Shown: piece after piece, positions 13,701 through 25,700 of the stretch
Position numbering within the stretch: the stretch's first letter is position 1
Layout of the letters: each line of letters opens with the position of its first letter
Source: Formicarius rufipectus
Lineage: Eukaryota; Chordata; Aves; Passeriformes; Formicariidae
Direction: 5' to 3'
Assembly (NCBI GenBank): GCA_013399695.1
Contig: VXAU01000683.1
Coordinates: 1,613,758-1,677,757, forward strand
Length of the DNA: 64,000 nucleotides
The notes under the pieces: generated by a model
The model's input: the letters and a program-made list of their open reading frames with translations, nothing else
The model's database searches: none
Told to the model about the DNA's origin: nothing
Program-made: the position numbers and the translations under genes

Positions 13701-16700
13701 CTTCAACAAGACTGCATTAGGCCATTTCATTATTACTGATGAAACTTTCCACTAAAGGCCAAATGAGCTCTTTAGTCTTTATGGTATTGTGGACTGGCTC
13801 TATTTATTTTTCTAGCATGAAGCTCTGTAAAACTGAGTATAAATTTTGCTCATACATTCAGAGTGGCACAATCATACAGGGTTTTTACATAAGCAAAATC
13901 ATTACAAAATAGCATCTACAAAAAGGATGATGTCAGAGTGGTCTGTGTGAAATTTAGTAGTACGTATTCTCTGTCCAGTCACCACCTGTATGAAGAAAAA
14001 GTATAAGTAATGTTAAATTAAAGAGTACAAGTAGTTTGAAGCAAAATAGTGAAATTTTAGCAGAGAGCTACCTTTACTTGATGTAAGTTAATTGAAGTTA
14101 CTGGTAGCTTCTGTAGTAGACACAGTTCCCAGTGAAACAAGTAAAATTTGAATATGAAGCTGTGAGGTATCTTTTAATCTTGGGCTTACTTACCTTAGTT
14201 ACGTTCTTGTTGGAGAAACCTTCTCCTCTGCCTTCTTAATGTTAATACTGGGGGAGAATATAACATGGTGTATCTGACAACCTGAGAGAGAGTAGTTCCT
14301 CGCACAGAAAAGTTAGGAAGGACTTCAATAAGAAGACAGGATAGGCCGTGCTGATCAATGCACACAGCATGGCCAGACAAGTTTAATGACCAGCAAAGTA
14401 TTTAGATGTGACTGGTCCTTTTTATGCCCTCAATCGTCTCTTTGGCCTCACTTCTGCCTTCCTGAATCACCTGAATACCTCCCTTTGCCTGCCTTTAGTT
14501 TTTCCTGTAAACAACCCATATTAAGTCCTTTGCTCCCCCAAAATGCTCCTCCCTTGCACTCCGTCACGTGTGCCGTACAACTCAGCAGCAGCTCCCCATC
14601 AGTCCAGGAAGTGTATTGGCATCTTGATGGGTTTCAGGTCTGGACCCTTGGGCTCAGACTTTCCTGGCACAGCCCTGGAAAGGGCCTAGATTTGTGTGTG
14701 TCATCACAGTCCTTAAGTTGAGTTCCTACTTGCTAATTTGCCCCTGTGCTCCTCTGGACTTTTGTAGGTGAGCCTTGGTAGGTTGATGGCCCCTGTGGTG
14801 AAGCTGGTAGGGTATTATTTGGGCTCTCGTTCCTGCCTTTGTCTCTCTGTGCTCCTATGTGGATATGCAGACAAGGTCTTACTACATAATATAATGGTTA
14901 GTACTATCCATTCTCTCTTTTTTCCAGCCAAATCTAGTGAATTTCTATTTCTTAAACTGCCTCAACCACTCTCAGAATGGGAAGAAGACAGACTGACTGA
15001 ACTGATAACGGGTGTGAGCAGGAAGAACAGAGCACCAGATCTTGCTGAGTTTTTGTCTTTGAAACAAGCAGTACCATTGTTGAAGGATCTTTCTCCTGAA
15101 GAAAGCTCTTTCATGTGTTACCATAAGGATCTACTAAAGGAATATATGCCAGAAGAGAGTATCTCAGATGCTTATGAACCTGCAGTTCAGGTTAGTGTGT
15201 AGCTGTTGCTCTATTTATCACCACCTGCTGGCAGTCACGTTTTGTAGTAAATTTTAAGTCAGCCTTCTTTCTTAAACCGTAGCTCAAAAAAAAAAAAAAA
15301 AATCAGTCATGATTACTGCAGAATTTGCAGTCAACTAGACTGTGCCCACAGAGAGGTAGTGTGTAGTCCTCATCAGTAAGTGGCAAGTACCAATGCTTTA
15401 GATTGACTCATGGCTGTGTGTATTTACAACAGGAATTTTCTGCCTTTTTGATGTCTCCAGGGTAGCAAGTTTGAGACTTAAGTAATGAGTGATAGAGACA
15501 TTTTTCATTTGAGCTGGAAGTGCAGCAGAGCTGGATATATCTCTCTCCAGATACCTCTAGATACACTTGTGGGGTCTCCACAGCTTGAAATGCTGAATGA
15601 TTCCTCAGGCTGCTGGGAGATATGTCTGTACAAGTTAATGTGTTGTCACGGTTTAATCTCTGAGGAGTTAACATCTAAATGCAACCCCACATCATTGTCA
15701 ATTCAGAATTTACATATATTTGTTCCCACTAGTAAAAATCACAGAGACAGCAGATCAATATGATCCGTGAAGCTGGGGACTTAAAAAGTGAGCCAGCCAG
15801 TTCCAGTCGGTATTGTTCCTCAGGCAAATTGTTTAAGGGCTGGATTTTCAAACCTTCCAAGCATACACAGCTCCTAGTAAGAGAGTCTGATACTTGTCTC
15901 TATCCTTTCAGGTCATGTTTCTTCTCCAAAACCAGTTCTGCATAACTTGGCTAAATACTGCATGGAAAGTTTTTACAGGGATTATGAACTAAGAGCTGTC
16001 ATCATTTTAAAAAATTCATTACTTTTTTATTGACTGAGCGAGGGATTGTTTGCCTAAATCCTGAAGTTTACACTTTTTGTCTCCAGCAAGAGCCCTCTTC
16101 AGTGATGCAGATTACTCCTGTGGGCTTTAGGCTTGGGATTTGTCTGGTTTGTTTTACGTATCAAGCTGTATAATACTTTTTACTATTGTTATTGTTTGTG
16201 TTTTTTTCTGGTAGGAATCAAAACTAAAAGTAGTCAGGCCCAGTTATGCCCTTGCAAATAAGCAGAATAGTGGTTGCTATTCTATCTCTCTGTCCTCTGC
16301 ACTGAATGAAGAATGGCAAGAAGTAAGAGAAACAGGAGCAGTTCAAAAGTAAGTTATATTTCATATAAATGAGAAAGTGAAAATAAATTGAATAAATGTT
16401 GGAATAAAAGCACTCACTTAACTACCATTCTCTAGTTGATTTGCAAGTGTTGTGTGAAAATTGCTCTAGAAATCTAAAGTATCTCCAAGTCTAAGTCTAG
16501 TTATTCCTTTTCCATCCCAATAGTTGACAGACAAAATGGATGTGTTACAGGATGATACAAAATCTCACAGAAATTAAGGAATACCTGAACTGTGACTGCA
16601 AGGTCACATCATGGATGTATTGATGGGGAGGGTAGTGACCTCGTGTTCTCCACGTCCATCTTAGCAGAACTATTGCTAACTTAAGCTAACCCTTTTTTAA

Positions 16701-19700
16701 AATCTGCTTTCTTTCATTGTGTCACATATCTTGTTTGTCATACATTTTACTTGTTAGTGCTGGAGCTTGGTTAAAAAAAGGCACTACAGCAGCAAGGTGC
16801 TGGGAGAGCACTGCCATGCTTCAGTTCTGTCTGTGCTTGCCTTGCAGTCCTCATACTTGTAGTACAGCAAACATTACTGGAGTAAATTGCTCTTAAGAAC
16901 TTTTACCTTGTGCTGTGTCGCTGTTTTTACTGACAGTATCCCAGTTGGTTTTGTTTCATGAACAGCAAAAATGCTCAGTTCATGGTTCCAGTTAATTAAT
17001 ATTGTTTTTAATCTAGAGCCTTTTATGTACATTTTAAATACTAGTGGTAGAAGTAACTTAGGCAGTTTCAAACCTCTTACAGTATGTATGCTGCATGAGA
17101 TGTAAGCCCATGTTTTCTGCTTGGAAATGTGGGAGTCCTTGTTAGAGTCTTAATTAGTAGAATATCCCTGTTCATTCAAACTAATTGTCCCCTACTATTT
17201 CTTCACATTTTATGTAGCTATTTCTTCACTACTTTTTATCAAGAAAAAAAAAAGAAAAAGAAAAAAAAAAGATTAAAGTGTGAAATAGTCTCCTTATCAA
17301 AAGTTTTTCTCAAAGTTCTGTTGTGCATTGGGGTGAATATTTCTTTTGTAACACAGGTTTTTGGAGGAAGAAATGGTAAAGGATTTTTGAGTTTATCAAC
17401 AGTTTTGAGAATTACTACTTTTAACAGGTTCTCTAGAAAATCTGCTATATGTGAAACAGCCTGAGAATGTCATGTGAAACAATTTGTCACTGTTATGACA
17501 TAATTTATGTTTTCTAGTTTAATTGTTTATCCACCCCCACCTGCAAAAGGAGGACTGGGAGTAACAAGAGAAGATCTAGAGTGCTTAGAATATGGAGAGT
17601 TTCTTAATGATGTTATCATTGATTTCTATCTTAAGTAAGTAATCACAGTCCTTCTTGTACCCTTCTTTCTGGAGTTGAATATTACTGTAAATGGTAGTCA
17701 CTAAACACAATACAAGAATTTCAGAAGTAAGTGTGACGAAGTTGTATACTGGACTTTTTTAAAAGCTTTTTTTTGATTCTTAGCATAATTTTAAGTCTCA
17801 ATCTTTTTGTCCCTCCAAAGAGCTGTGATATAATCCAGGCAGAATAACTGGAAGAAAAGAGTCTCTTGGTGACCTTACAGAGCAGAAAGTGCTTGGGCAG
17901 TATTAAGCAGGCACCCTTCTGATGCAGATCTCCTGCAGAAAGGAACAGAGCTAATACTTTTTTATGCAGTTATGCTTGGCCTAGCTACTCCATGCCATCC
18001 TGCTAAAGTTGCCTGTGAAAGCAGTTTTTAACAAACTGGCATTGTTGCCACCATTCCCTAAAGCTGAAATTTATTGTCACTCTGCTGACTTAGACCTAAG
18101 AAGAATTCTGGTTCATTGAAGGTTGTCAGCAAGAATTCCATTTTACTTGGCATTCCAGATGGCTGCAGGAATTGTGAACAATAGGAAGTCTTGTCCAGAG
18201 GAATCTTGTCTAGGGGAAAGGAGATGTGTTACACGGTGTTTCAATGGGATTTTGTAGCAGACCATGTTGTATTTTGCTCTGAACTAGAAATAAATAATGC
18301 AGCATGGTCCTCTCAATAGCTGTAGCTTCATCTTGACAGAAAAGAAAGATTTAAATAAAAGAATATAATGCACTCATTGCAGAGACTGCTCTGCTTTTAA
18401 CATTTGTTAGAATTCCCACATTCTCAGTGGTCATTGTTTTGCAAGCTGTATCATGGATGACTGTGTTCCCTAAGTCATTGGGTAAAGCTGGAGGCACCTT
18501 GTGTAGAATAACAGCAATTATGAGAGCTTTGGCCTTCTAGGAGGACAGAATAAACACTCAAGCTGATGTTTCTAGTGAAATTATCAGCAGTGAAGTAATG
18601 ACTTGTAGAGTATTTGACTTAACTTTCACATGCATAACCTGTGGAAGTAAAAGAGACAATATATTGTACTGACCTTTGTATATTGCACTATGGTTTTTGT
18701 ACATGTAGGAGTATAGTACTTCACAGGCTTGTACTTGTTTAGGTTTTCAAGCCTGTCTTAATTGCAAGGGCTAGATACTTAACTTCAAAAGTAAATTCAG
18801 AAGTTTGAATACTGGTACACAAATCTGGGACAAAAAAATGACTGCATTCTTAATAGTTACTTGGCTGTTACTCTGGTGTCCAACCATGTGAATGGTTAAA
18901 ACAGAGTAGAGGAAAAGTTTGGCATGGTTAGTGGCTGTAAAGGCAACTGATAAGTATAACCTGAGTATGACAAGCCAATAAAAGAACTGTCTTTTTTTTT
19001 TTTTTTTTTTTCAGCAAATNTTTTTATCAGCAACAGTACTTCATAGGAAAGGAATTTAATAATTTCCTTTTTTTTTTGTTTGGTAGATACCTGTTGTTGG
19101 AGAAGGCACCAAGACATCTTGCTGACCGTACACACATTTTTAGCAGTTTCTTTTATAAATGCCTGATGAGGACAGAAAAAAACTCTGAGGGAGATGTCAA
19201 AGTTTCGTAAGTTCATTTTAGATGCCTTTATGACCAGAAACGGGCTATCTGTTGATGTCACTTGGAAGTTCTGCACATCATCTACTAATTAGCACATAAG
19301 GCAGTAATTGATGTTCTTCAAAGGATTTGTGGTTAAAATTGTAACTCACAGTTTAGGCATACTGGTGTTTTTCCTTAAAATCTACATATGATTCATACTG
19401 AATATGGAGGTAAACTTTATCACCTTTCTCCAACTTTATCTGAATCTTTGCTTCAGAAAGTTATTTATGTATTTGATATTATCATAAACTCAGTTTTGCA
19501 AGACATGCATAATTCTAATAAATTATGCTTCTAACAATATTTTTAGGTTTACTACACATTTCACTTTACATATTGGTAATAAACTACTGGCCAAGTTTTT
19601 AGTAAGAAAATCTTATTGCACACCAAGGTGGCACATTTGTTTTTTAACACATGAGTACACTGGCATTGGAGAGCTTCACAAAAGGTATCCTTAACAGCTC

Positions 19701-22700
19701 AAGAACCCTGTATCACATTGTGTTTCCAGCTAAGACTGTCTAAACAGTAGAAGCATTCCTAGAACACTCCATTCTTTTTCAACACTGATCTTCAGAGCTT
19801 GCCCTGCCACTTAATGTACAGTGATGATCTGCCAGTCGCATTCATTCCATTTTCAGAAAATCAGAGAATCATTTTTTGCTTGGAAAAGACAGCTAGGATC
19901 ATCGAGTCAACTGTTAACCCAGCACCAGGTCCACCACTAAACCATGTCCCTGGGTGCCACATCTACATATCTTTTAAATACTCTGGGTACTGATGACTCG
20001 ACCACTTCTCTGTTCCAGTGCTTGACAACCCTTTTGGTGAAGAAATTTTTCCTAACGGCCACTCTAAACCTTCCCTGGAACAACTTGAGGCTGTTGCCCC
20101 TTGTCCTGTCGCTTGTTACTAGAGTGAAGAGACCAACATCCACCTCACTAAAACCTTTCAGGTTGTTATAGAGAGCAGTAAGCTTATTGAAGGGCTTTTT
20201 TGTTTCTCTCTGAAGTGATACTTCTGTTATAAATGAAGTCCACAGGTGTTTCATTCCACTGGCAAACAAGACCACCTGCACAGAGAGGTGTGTAGCATTG
20301 TTTGACAGCCACTGCTGGGTGAAAGCTGTGTTAAAGGGAAGAAAATGCGATTTCCCTAATATTCTCGAAGAGGTCTTAAAAATTTTTAAGACCTAAAAAG
20401 ATGTCTTAAAAACTGTGTTTGAGAGGACACAGTTTCATGATTTACTGTCTTCTGACTTTGAATGTTCTGAGGTGGAGACAGAAGTTAAGAATACTGTTGT
20501 GCCCTGATCTGATTCCTTTTATGAGGCTGGACTGCTCATGATCTTCTTGAGGTACAGGAATAGCACTCTTAATTTACCATCTTGCAAGGAATGTAGCTGC
20601 TCTGGATTAGCAGATGGCTTTGGAAGTTCTAGTTTTGTGTTTGGGCTTAGATACTCACCTGGTGACGACAGGTGGTTTGAGTTTTGTTTATTTGTTTCTG
20701 TGGATTTTTTTTTTTTTTAAATAAATGGATAGTGAAAAACTGGGTTCTGTATTGTTGTAAATGAAATTAATCTCAACTGATATTGCTACTTAAAGACCCT
20801 TTACTTCACTTTGTTCACACTACTCAGGCATTAGATTGAGAAAGCTCCTTTTACAGGTGCTTTCCCAGCTTGTAAAGATGCCAGTTCCCCGTACTTCTAG
20901 AATCATGTAGCATAGGAAATGGGCAGCAAGTCTTCACTTAATACTGTCTCATGCAGTCTTCCAGCAACGTGGTTTTCATTCCTCACCCGTTCTCTCCCAT
21001 TTCTCCTACACTGAAGTTGTGTTTCTTAATCAAAGATAAAAGAATGGATTCAGAATGATAATAGGGATATCCCCTGACTAGAGTGAATTGTGCTTTCAGA
21101 CCATGTTGGAGCTAAGTTCTATGAAGTGTTGGTTTCTGTTTCAACATGTGCAGACTAGGAAGGCTGAAAAGTCTAAATTTAGATTTCTTCTTAGGTTTTT
21201 CTTACTCTACTAGTATCATCCCCTTGTGCTTTATGTCTTTAGAACTGGAAATGAAATGTGCTCCAGCATTTGAATCTTGAGACTGGAGGGAATCTGTTTC
21301 TCTTCTGTGTTTGCTACAGGTGTGCTACAGCACACTGTGCAAGGCATTTAGCTTTTTCCCTTCAAAAAATAAGATTGTTTAGACAGGCCTTCAGAAGTGG
21401 TATTGAAAAGTTTTAATTCATGGATGTTTTTAAATTACTATAGATCTGTTTTTACACTGATGGGTTAGGTTAGGTGAGATTTTTGACATTAGTGTAGTAA
21501 ATAATAATTACTTGATAAATAACTGCAAGAAATCCATTCACATCTATAAGTAATTTTTTTCCAGAAGAGTTTGAGATGGTTCAGGAATGGTTGGTCACTT
21601 GGGCTCAATGGTATGCTGATTTATTTTTAATCTCTGGGGAAATTTCAAGAGTAAATGAAAAACCCATTGAGGGATTAGGGAGATGCAGGAGTGTTAATTC
21701 CTATGCCTTGCTTTAACTAAAAAGAGCAAAAACAAATAACAGTTGTCATTTGGTTTCATCAGAGCGGCACAGAGAAGACACAGAAGAGTAAAAACATGGA
21801 CTCGTCATATAAATATCTTCAATAAAGACTATATCTTTGTGCCTGTGAATGAGGAGTAAGTCTGTGTTTTCAACATCTTTTCTGATATTTAAAGTTTTAA
21901 ATATTTGAATATTGTGGTGGTAAAAATTTATGGCTGTAAGGCTGGGTCATCAGACATGACACTTTAGATTTTGAAGAAATAACAGGTGTGAAGTGACTAA
22001 TTTTGAAGTCTGTTCAAAAGACAAAATGTTTATTCAGCTGACATCAGTAAACTTTGCCCTTTTGATATTTGTTTTACTGAAAATTGCTGTTAGATGTTTT
22101 TCAGGATAGTGTATGTGCTGTTATGATGATCTCTGTGCACTTAAGTGTTATTTTTATAAAGATGTCACAGCAACTCATAGTTTAAATATACAGAAGTAGT
22201 ACTTTCATAGTTTGTGCCTTGGCCTGGTTGAATAACTGACCTGTGCATGTAAACTCCTGTAAAACTGAAGAGTCCTTGAGAGGTGTGCATATGTAAAAGA
22301 GTTGCGGAAAGAAATGAGGCTAAAGGTGTGCCATACCTTCAGCTGTGTTCAGAACTGGGATCACCATCACAGACTAACTTTTTTTTTTTCCCATGTACAT
22401 TAGGGGATGGGTGCTGAGACATTGATAAATTTCTGTGATGAATTTTGTTGGGTTTTTTTTTCAAAGGAATTGATACAGAATTTTGCTGTTATGCCACAAT
22501 GCATGAGCTCTCAATATTATAAAAGCTTTTCATAACTTTTTCAGAACCAAATAGTACATGCTTTTTGACATTCTTCCCCTCTCTCCCCACTTCTGGGCAG
22601 GTCTCATTGGTACATTGCAGTTATCTGTTTCCCTTGGTTAGAAGAGGCTGTGTATGAGGAGTGTCCCCATCAGAATTCATTACCTCACCAGTCTCCACTT

Positions 22701-25700
22701 CAGTCAGAGAGTGAGAACACTAGAAAAGGGTCAGTGTTCTTCAAGTGTGATGAAGAAATGGATTCTAGCAGAATTTTCTTCTCGAAAGGTAGGTAATCTA
22801 GAAGAGAATTATGTAAAGGATACATTTTAAGATGTCAAGGCTGATGTAGTTTGTTTTAATATTACCGTGCATGACAAGGACTGCAAGTTGTCTGCAGCTC
22901 TGGAAAGTACTGGGAGGAACATACAAAATCAGTGATGATTGTAAACTTACTTGATGTCAGTTAAAATTTTATCGGGAAGGAAGACCCTCAGTAACTCTGC
23001 TATTTGAACATTCAGAAGGGAAAGTTTAAAATTAGTTCATAAATTAGTTCTTAGTATTCAAAACATGATAGTTAACAATCCGGAACTTGAAAATAAAAAT
23101 ATTTTGGTTAGAAAATATTTTCTGAAGACTTACTAATTTGTTCTTTTAATAGGTGACAATGAAATTGCTGCTGCTTCAGTTCTAGATTCAGCTATTTCTA
23201 AAGTAAGTGCCTTTTTTTTACTGACAGAGAAAATGTATTACTCTGTTTCTGAAGAGAGAGACTTGATCAAGTGATTTTTGCATCATCTTTTTCGCAGTAA
23301 CTATCAATGTTTGCATGGCCTGCAATATGTGCAAGGCATTTTTAATTAGCCTGAGTCTTCCTTTGCCTTACCTGTATTGCTCTGCTATGCTTTCACATGT
23401 TTTTAAAGATGATTCGTTAGTTCCTGCCTTTCTGAAATGAGAGATTCTCTCACTACCTTTAAATCTGTGAAGATGTTGGAATTTATAATTGCTGGGATTT
23501 AAAAAAATTCTTATTTTTTATTTTCTTTTCTCTCAGATCTCCTTAAATAATTCCAAAATGCAGATTTGTAAAAGGTATGTTTCTGTTTTCTTTCTATTGT
23601 GTAACATTACATTTCATTAAGAAATTCTGCAGTAACTCAGTTATTTGTCATAAAGCTACAGCTGTAGGTGTTTGTCCATTTTTACCACATTGCTTCAGAT
23701 ACTGATGCACGTGGTAAGCTGTATTCACATAAAATACTTGTTTCAGTAATGTAATGAAACACTAATGATTTGTTTGTCTTTGTTGTATACAGGCCTTGTA
23801 TACTCATCTTAGATTCTTTGAAAGCTGCTTCTGTGCAGAAAACAGTTCAGGTTTTGAGAGAGTAAGTAACTACAGTTTACATCTTTTAACAAGAGATGCT
23901 GCTCACCATATTTCTGTATTCAAAATACTTCTCTCTGGAAGGGTGTATTATTTCCAGGGCTAAAGGAAAGTCCATGAAGAGTCATGACAAAGAAAACTGT
24001 GACAACAGTAGAGAGGCTTCCATGAAAAACCTGTCTTTGTTCTGCAGCACAGATATAATGCAAATTTAAAATTGGAAAAAAAAAAAAAAAAGGAGATGGG
24101 GTTTTTGTTGTTGAGGGCTGGGAAGGTTTATCCCATCCAGATGAGTAATTGAAGATATTTTTAAGGGTAGAAAAACATTTTTAAAACTAATACTTGGAAA
24201 TTTAAATGATTGATTTTTCCAAAGGGCTGATGTTCATTTTCTGGTGGCACTTACAGAATTACAATGTTAAATCCACTCATATATGTGCAAAAATATAGAA
24301 ACTACACTGAAGCTGCCTAAAAGTTTGATGTGCCAGTGTAGTTATAGTGGAATGGTATTACTTGTTTTGCAAAGGGACAATAAAAATATATTCAGTCTTT
24401 ATGTGGTAAGTATGTAAGTATTGGAAGAGTGTCCTAAAACTTTCAGTAGTTTTACAGGCTCCTAGTCACTTTAACATCTGTCAACAGCTTTTGAAAGGGT
24501 TGTGAAATACTTGAATTCAAAGAGGATTTTTCTCTTTCTTCTCTGCTGTATTAATTTCACTGAACACAAAAATCTGTCAACCAAATAGTACCACTTTCTT
24601 GTAAAAGAAAATTCTTCAAAATGCTCTGAGAGGGTTAGATGAGAATCAGAAATTGTGAAATCGTTTTTCCCCTGAATAGAGGACTCCCTACCATATGTCT
24701 TGGGAGGAAGAAGGAAATAGCAGTTTTTATTTATATACTGTTAAAATCTCTGTGGCATCCATTATTTTAGTGCTCTGTGCTTCGAGCTATTCCTGAGGCT
24801 GAAATTCCAAAGAGCATGTTTACCTGGATTTTGGACAGATGTCACAAGAAGTAAGAAAACAGAGTTTTATGGAGCACTTGTGAGATCAGGGAAGTTTGGG
24901 AAGCACACCTCTTATTCCTTCAGTTTGCAGTTATACCCAGGGAGCAGAAGTTTGTGGAAATTGATGAAGGGGTTCCATCATCCCTTCTTTCCTTGAGTTG
25001 ATTTTTATTGTGTTTTGGGCAGGCTCAAATAAATTAATTCTAAAGTCTGCAGTCATAGGTACTTGCAGTTTATCTGCAGTGTGCTTCACTGAACTGTCTT
25101 AGTCTTTGAATTATTTCGTGCCTTTTCACAGTTAACATTTTCCCCAAAAGCTGTTTTAAGTGTGTTTTTATTTTCAGAATTGAAAGGACTGGGGGCTTTT
25201 AGAAATCAAACACAAGGTTTGACTTACTACATATGTTTTTTTTAATTTTCTAAAGTCAGACCTTATGTTTGATTTTCACAAGCTTGAACCTTTGAAAGTC
25301 TGACTAAAATCAGGAGAAACATATAGGTAACTATTGCCCTTGCAAATCAGACCCTTAAGCGCTCAATCAAAATCAGTGGCCAGCCCAGAATGTGGGGTCA
25401 GTGAGTTTTTACTGAAGCACTGAGTATAAGGCCTGATAACATGTAAATCCTAACCATTAAAGAAGAGATCTCTTAGGGTTTTCAACAAGTCTTTGTATGC
25501 CTTGTACACTAGAAGGTTGCAAGGGTTGTACTGGTGCAATTGTAACTGATGTTGTTTGTAAGTTGAGTTCTGAGAGGTTTCTTAGGTTAAAGAAACACTG
25601 CTGGCCTCTTGGAATTAATCCAGGAAAAATGTGTGATAGCCAGGAAAGATTGCCTGAGTTATTCTTTTAGGTAAGACTTAAAAATATTCTGGGATCCTAA

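Larger units (their letters stand above)
10969..14927 (+). other. SENP7 introns around the 34-nt exon
   Basis: Apart from the exons at 12363-12396 and 13168-13338, this is AT-rich intronic DNA with short T tracts. An open frame of about 110 codons at 14386-14721 shows no family similarity. Confidence 0.55.
15191..22600 (+). other. SENP7 introns within the catalytic-domain part of the gene
   Basis: Intronic sequence between exons, with A-rich tracts at 15285-15302 and 17241-17271 and a T tract before 19012. The antisense CR1 at 19858-20195 is the only recognised transposon. Nothing else coding was found. Confidence 0.55.

Noticed and set aside
14768..14927. Extending the SENP7 exon at 14928 upstream in its open frame
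   Set aside because: The open frame continues upstream, but a clear acceptor (ttttttccag) at 14927, the phase from the preceding exon and remembered similarity all start at 14928.
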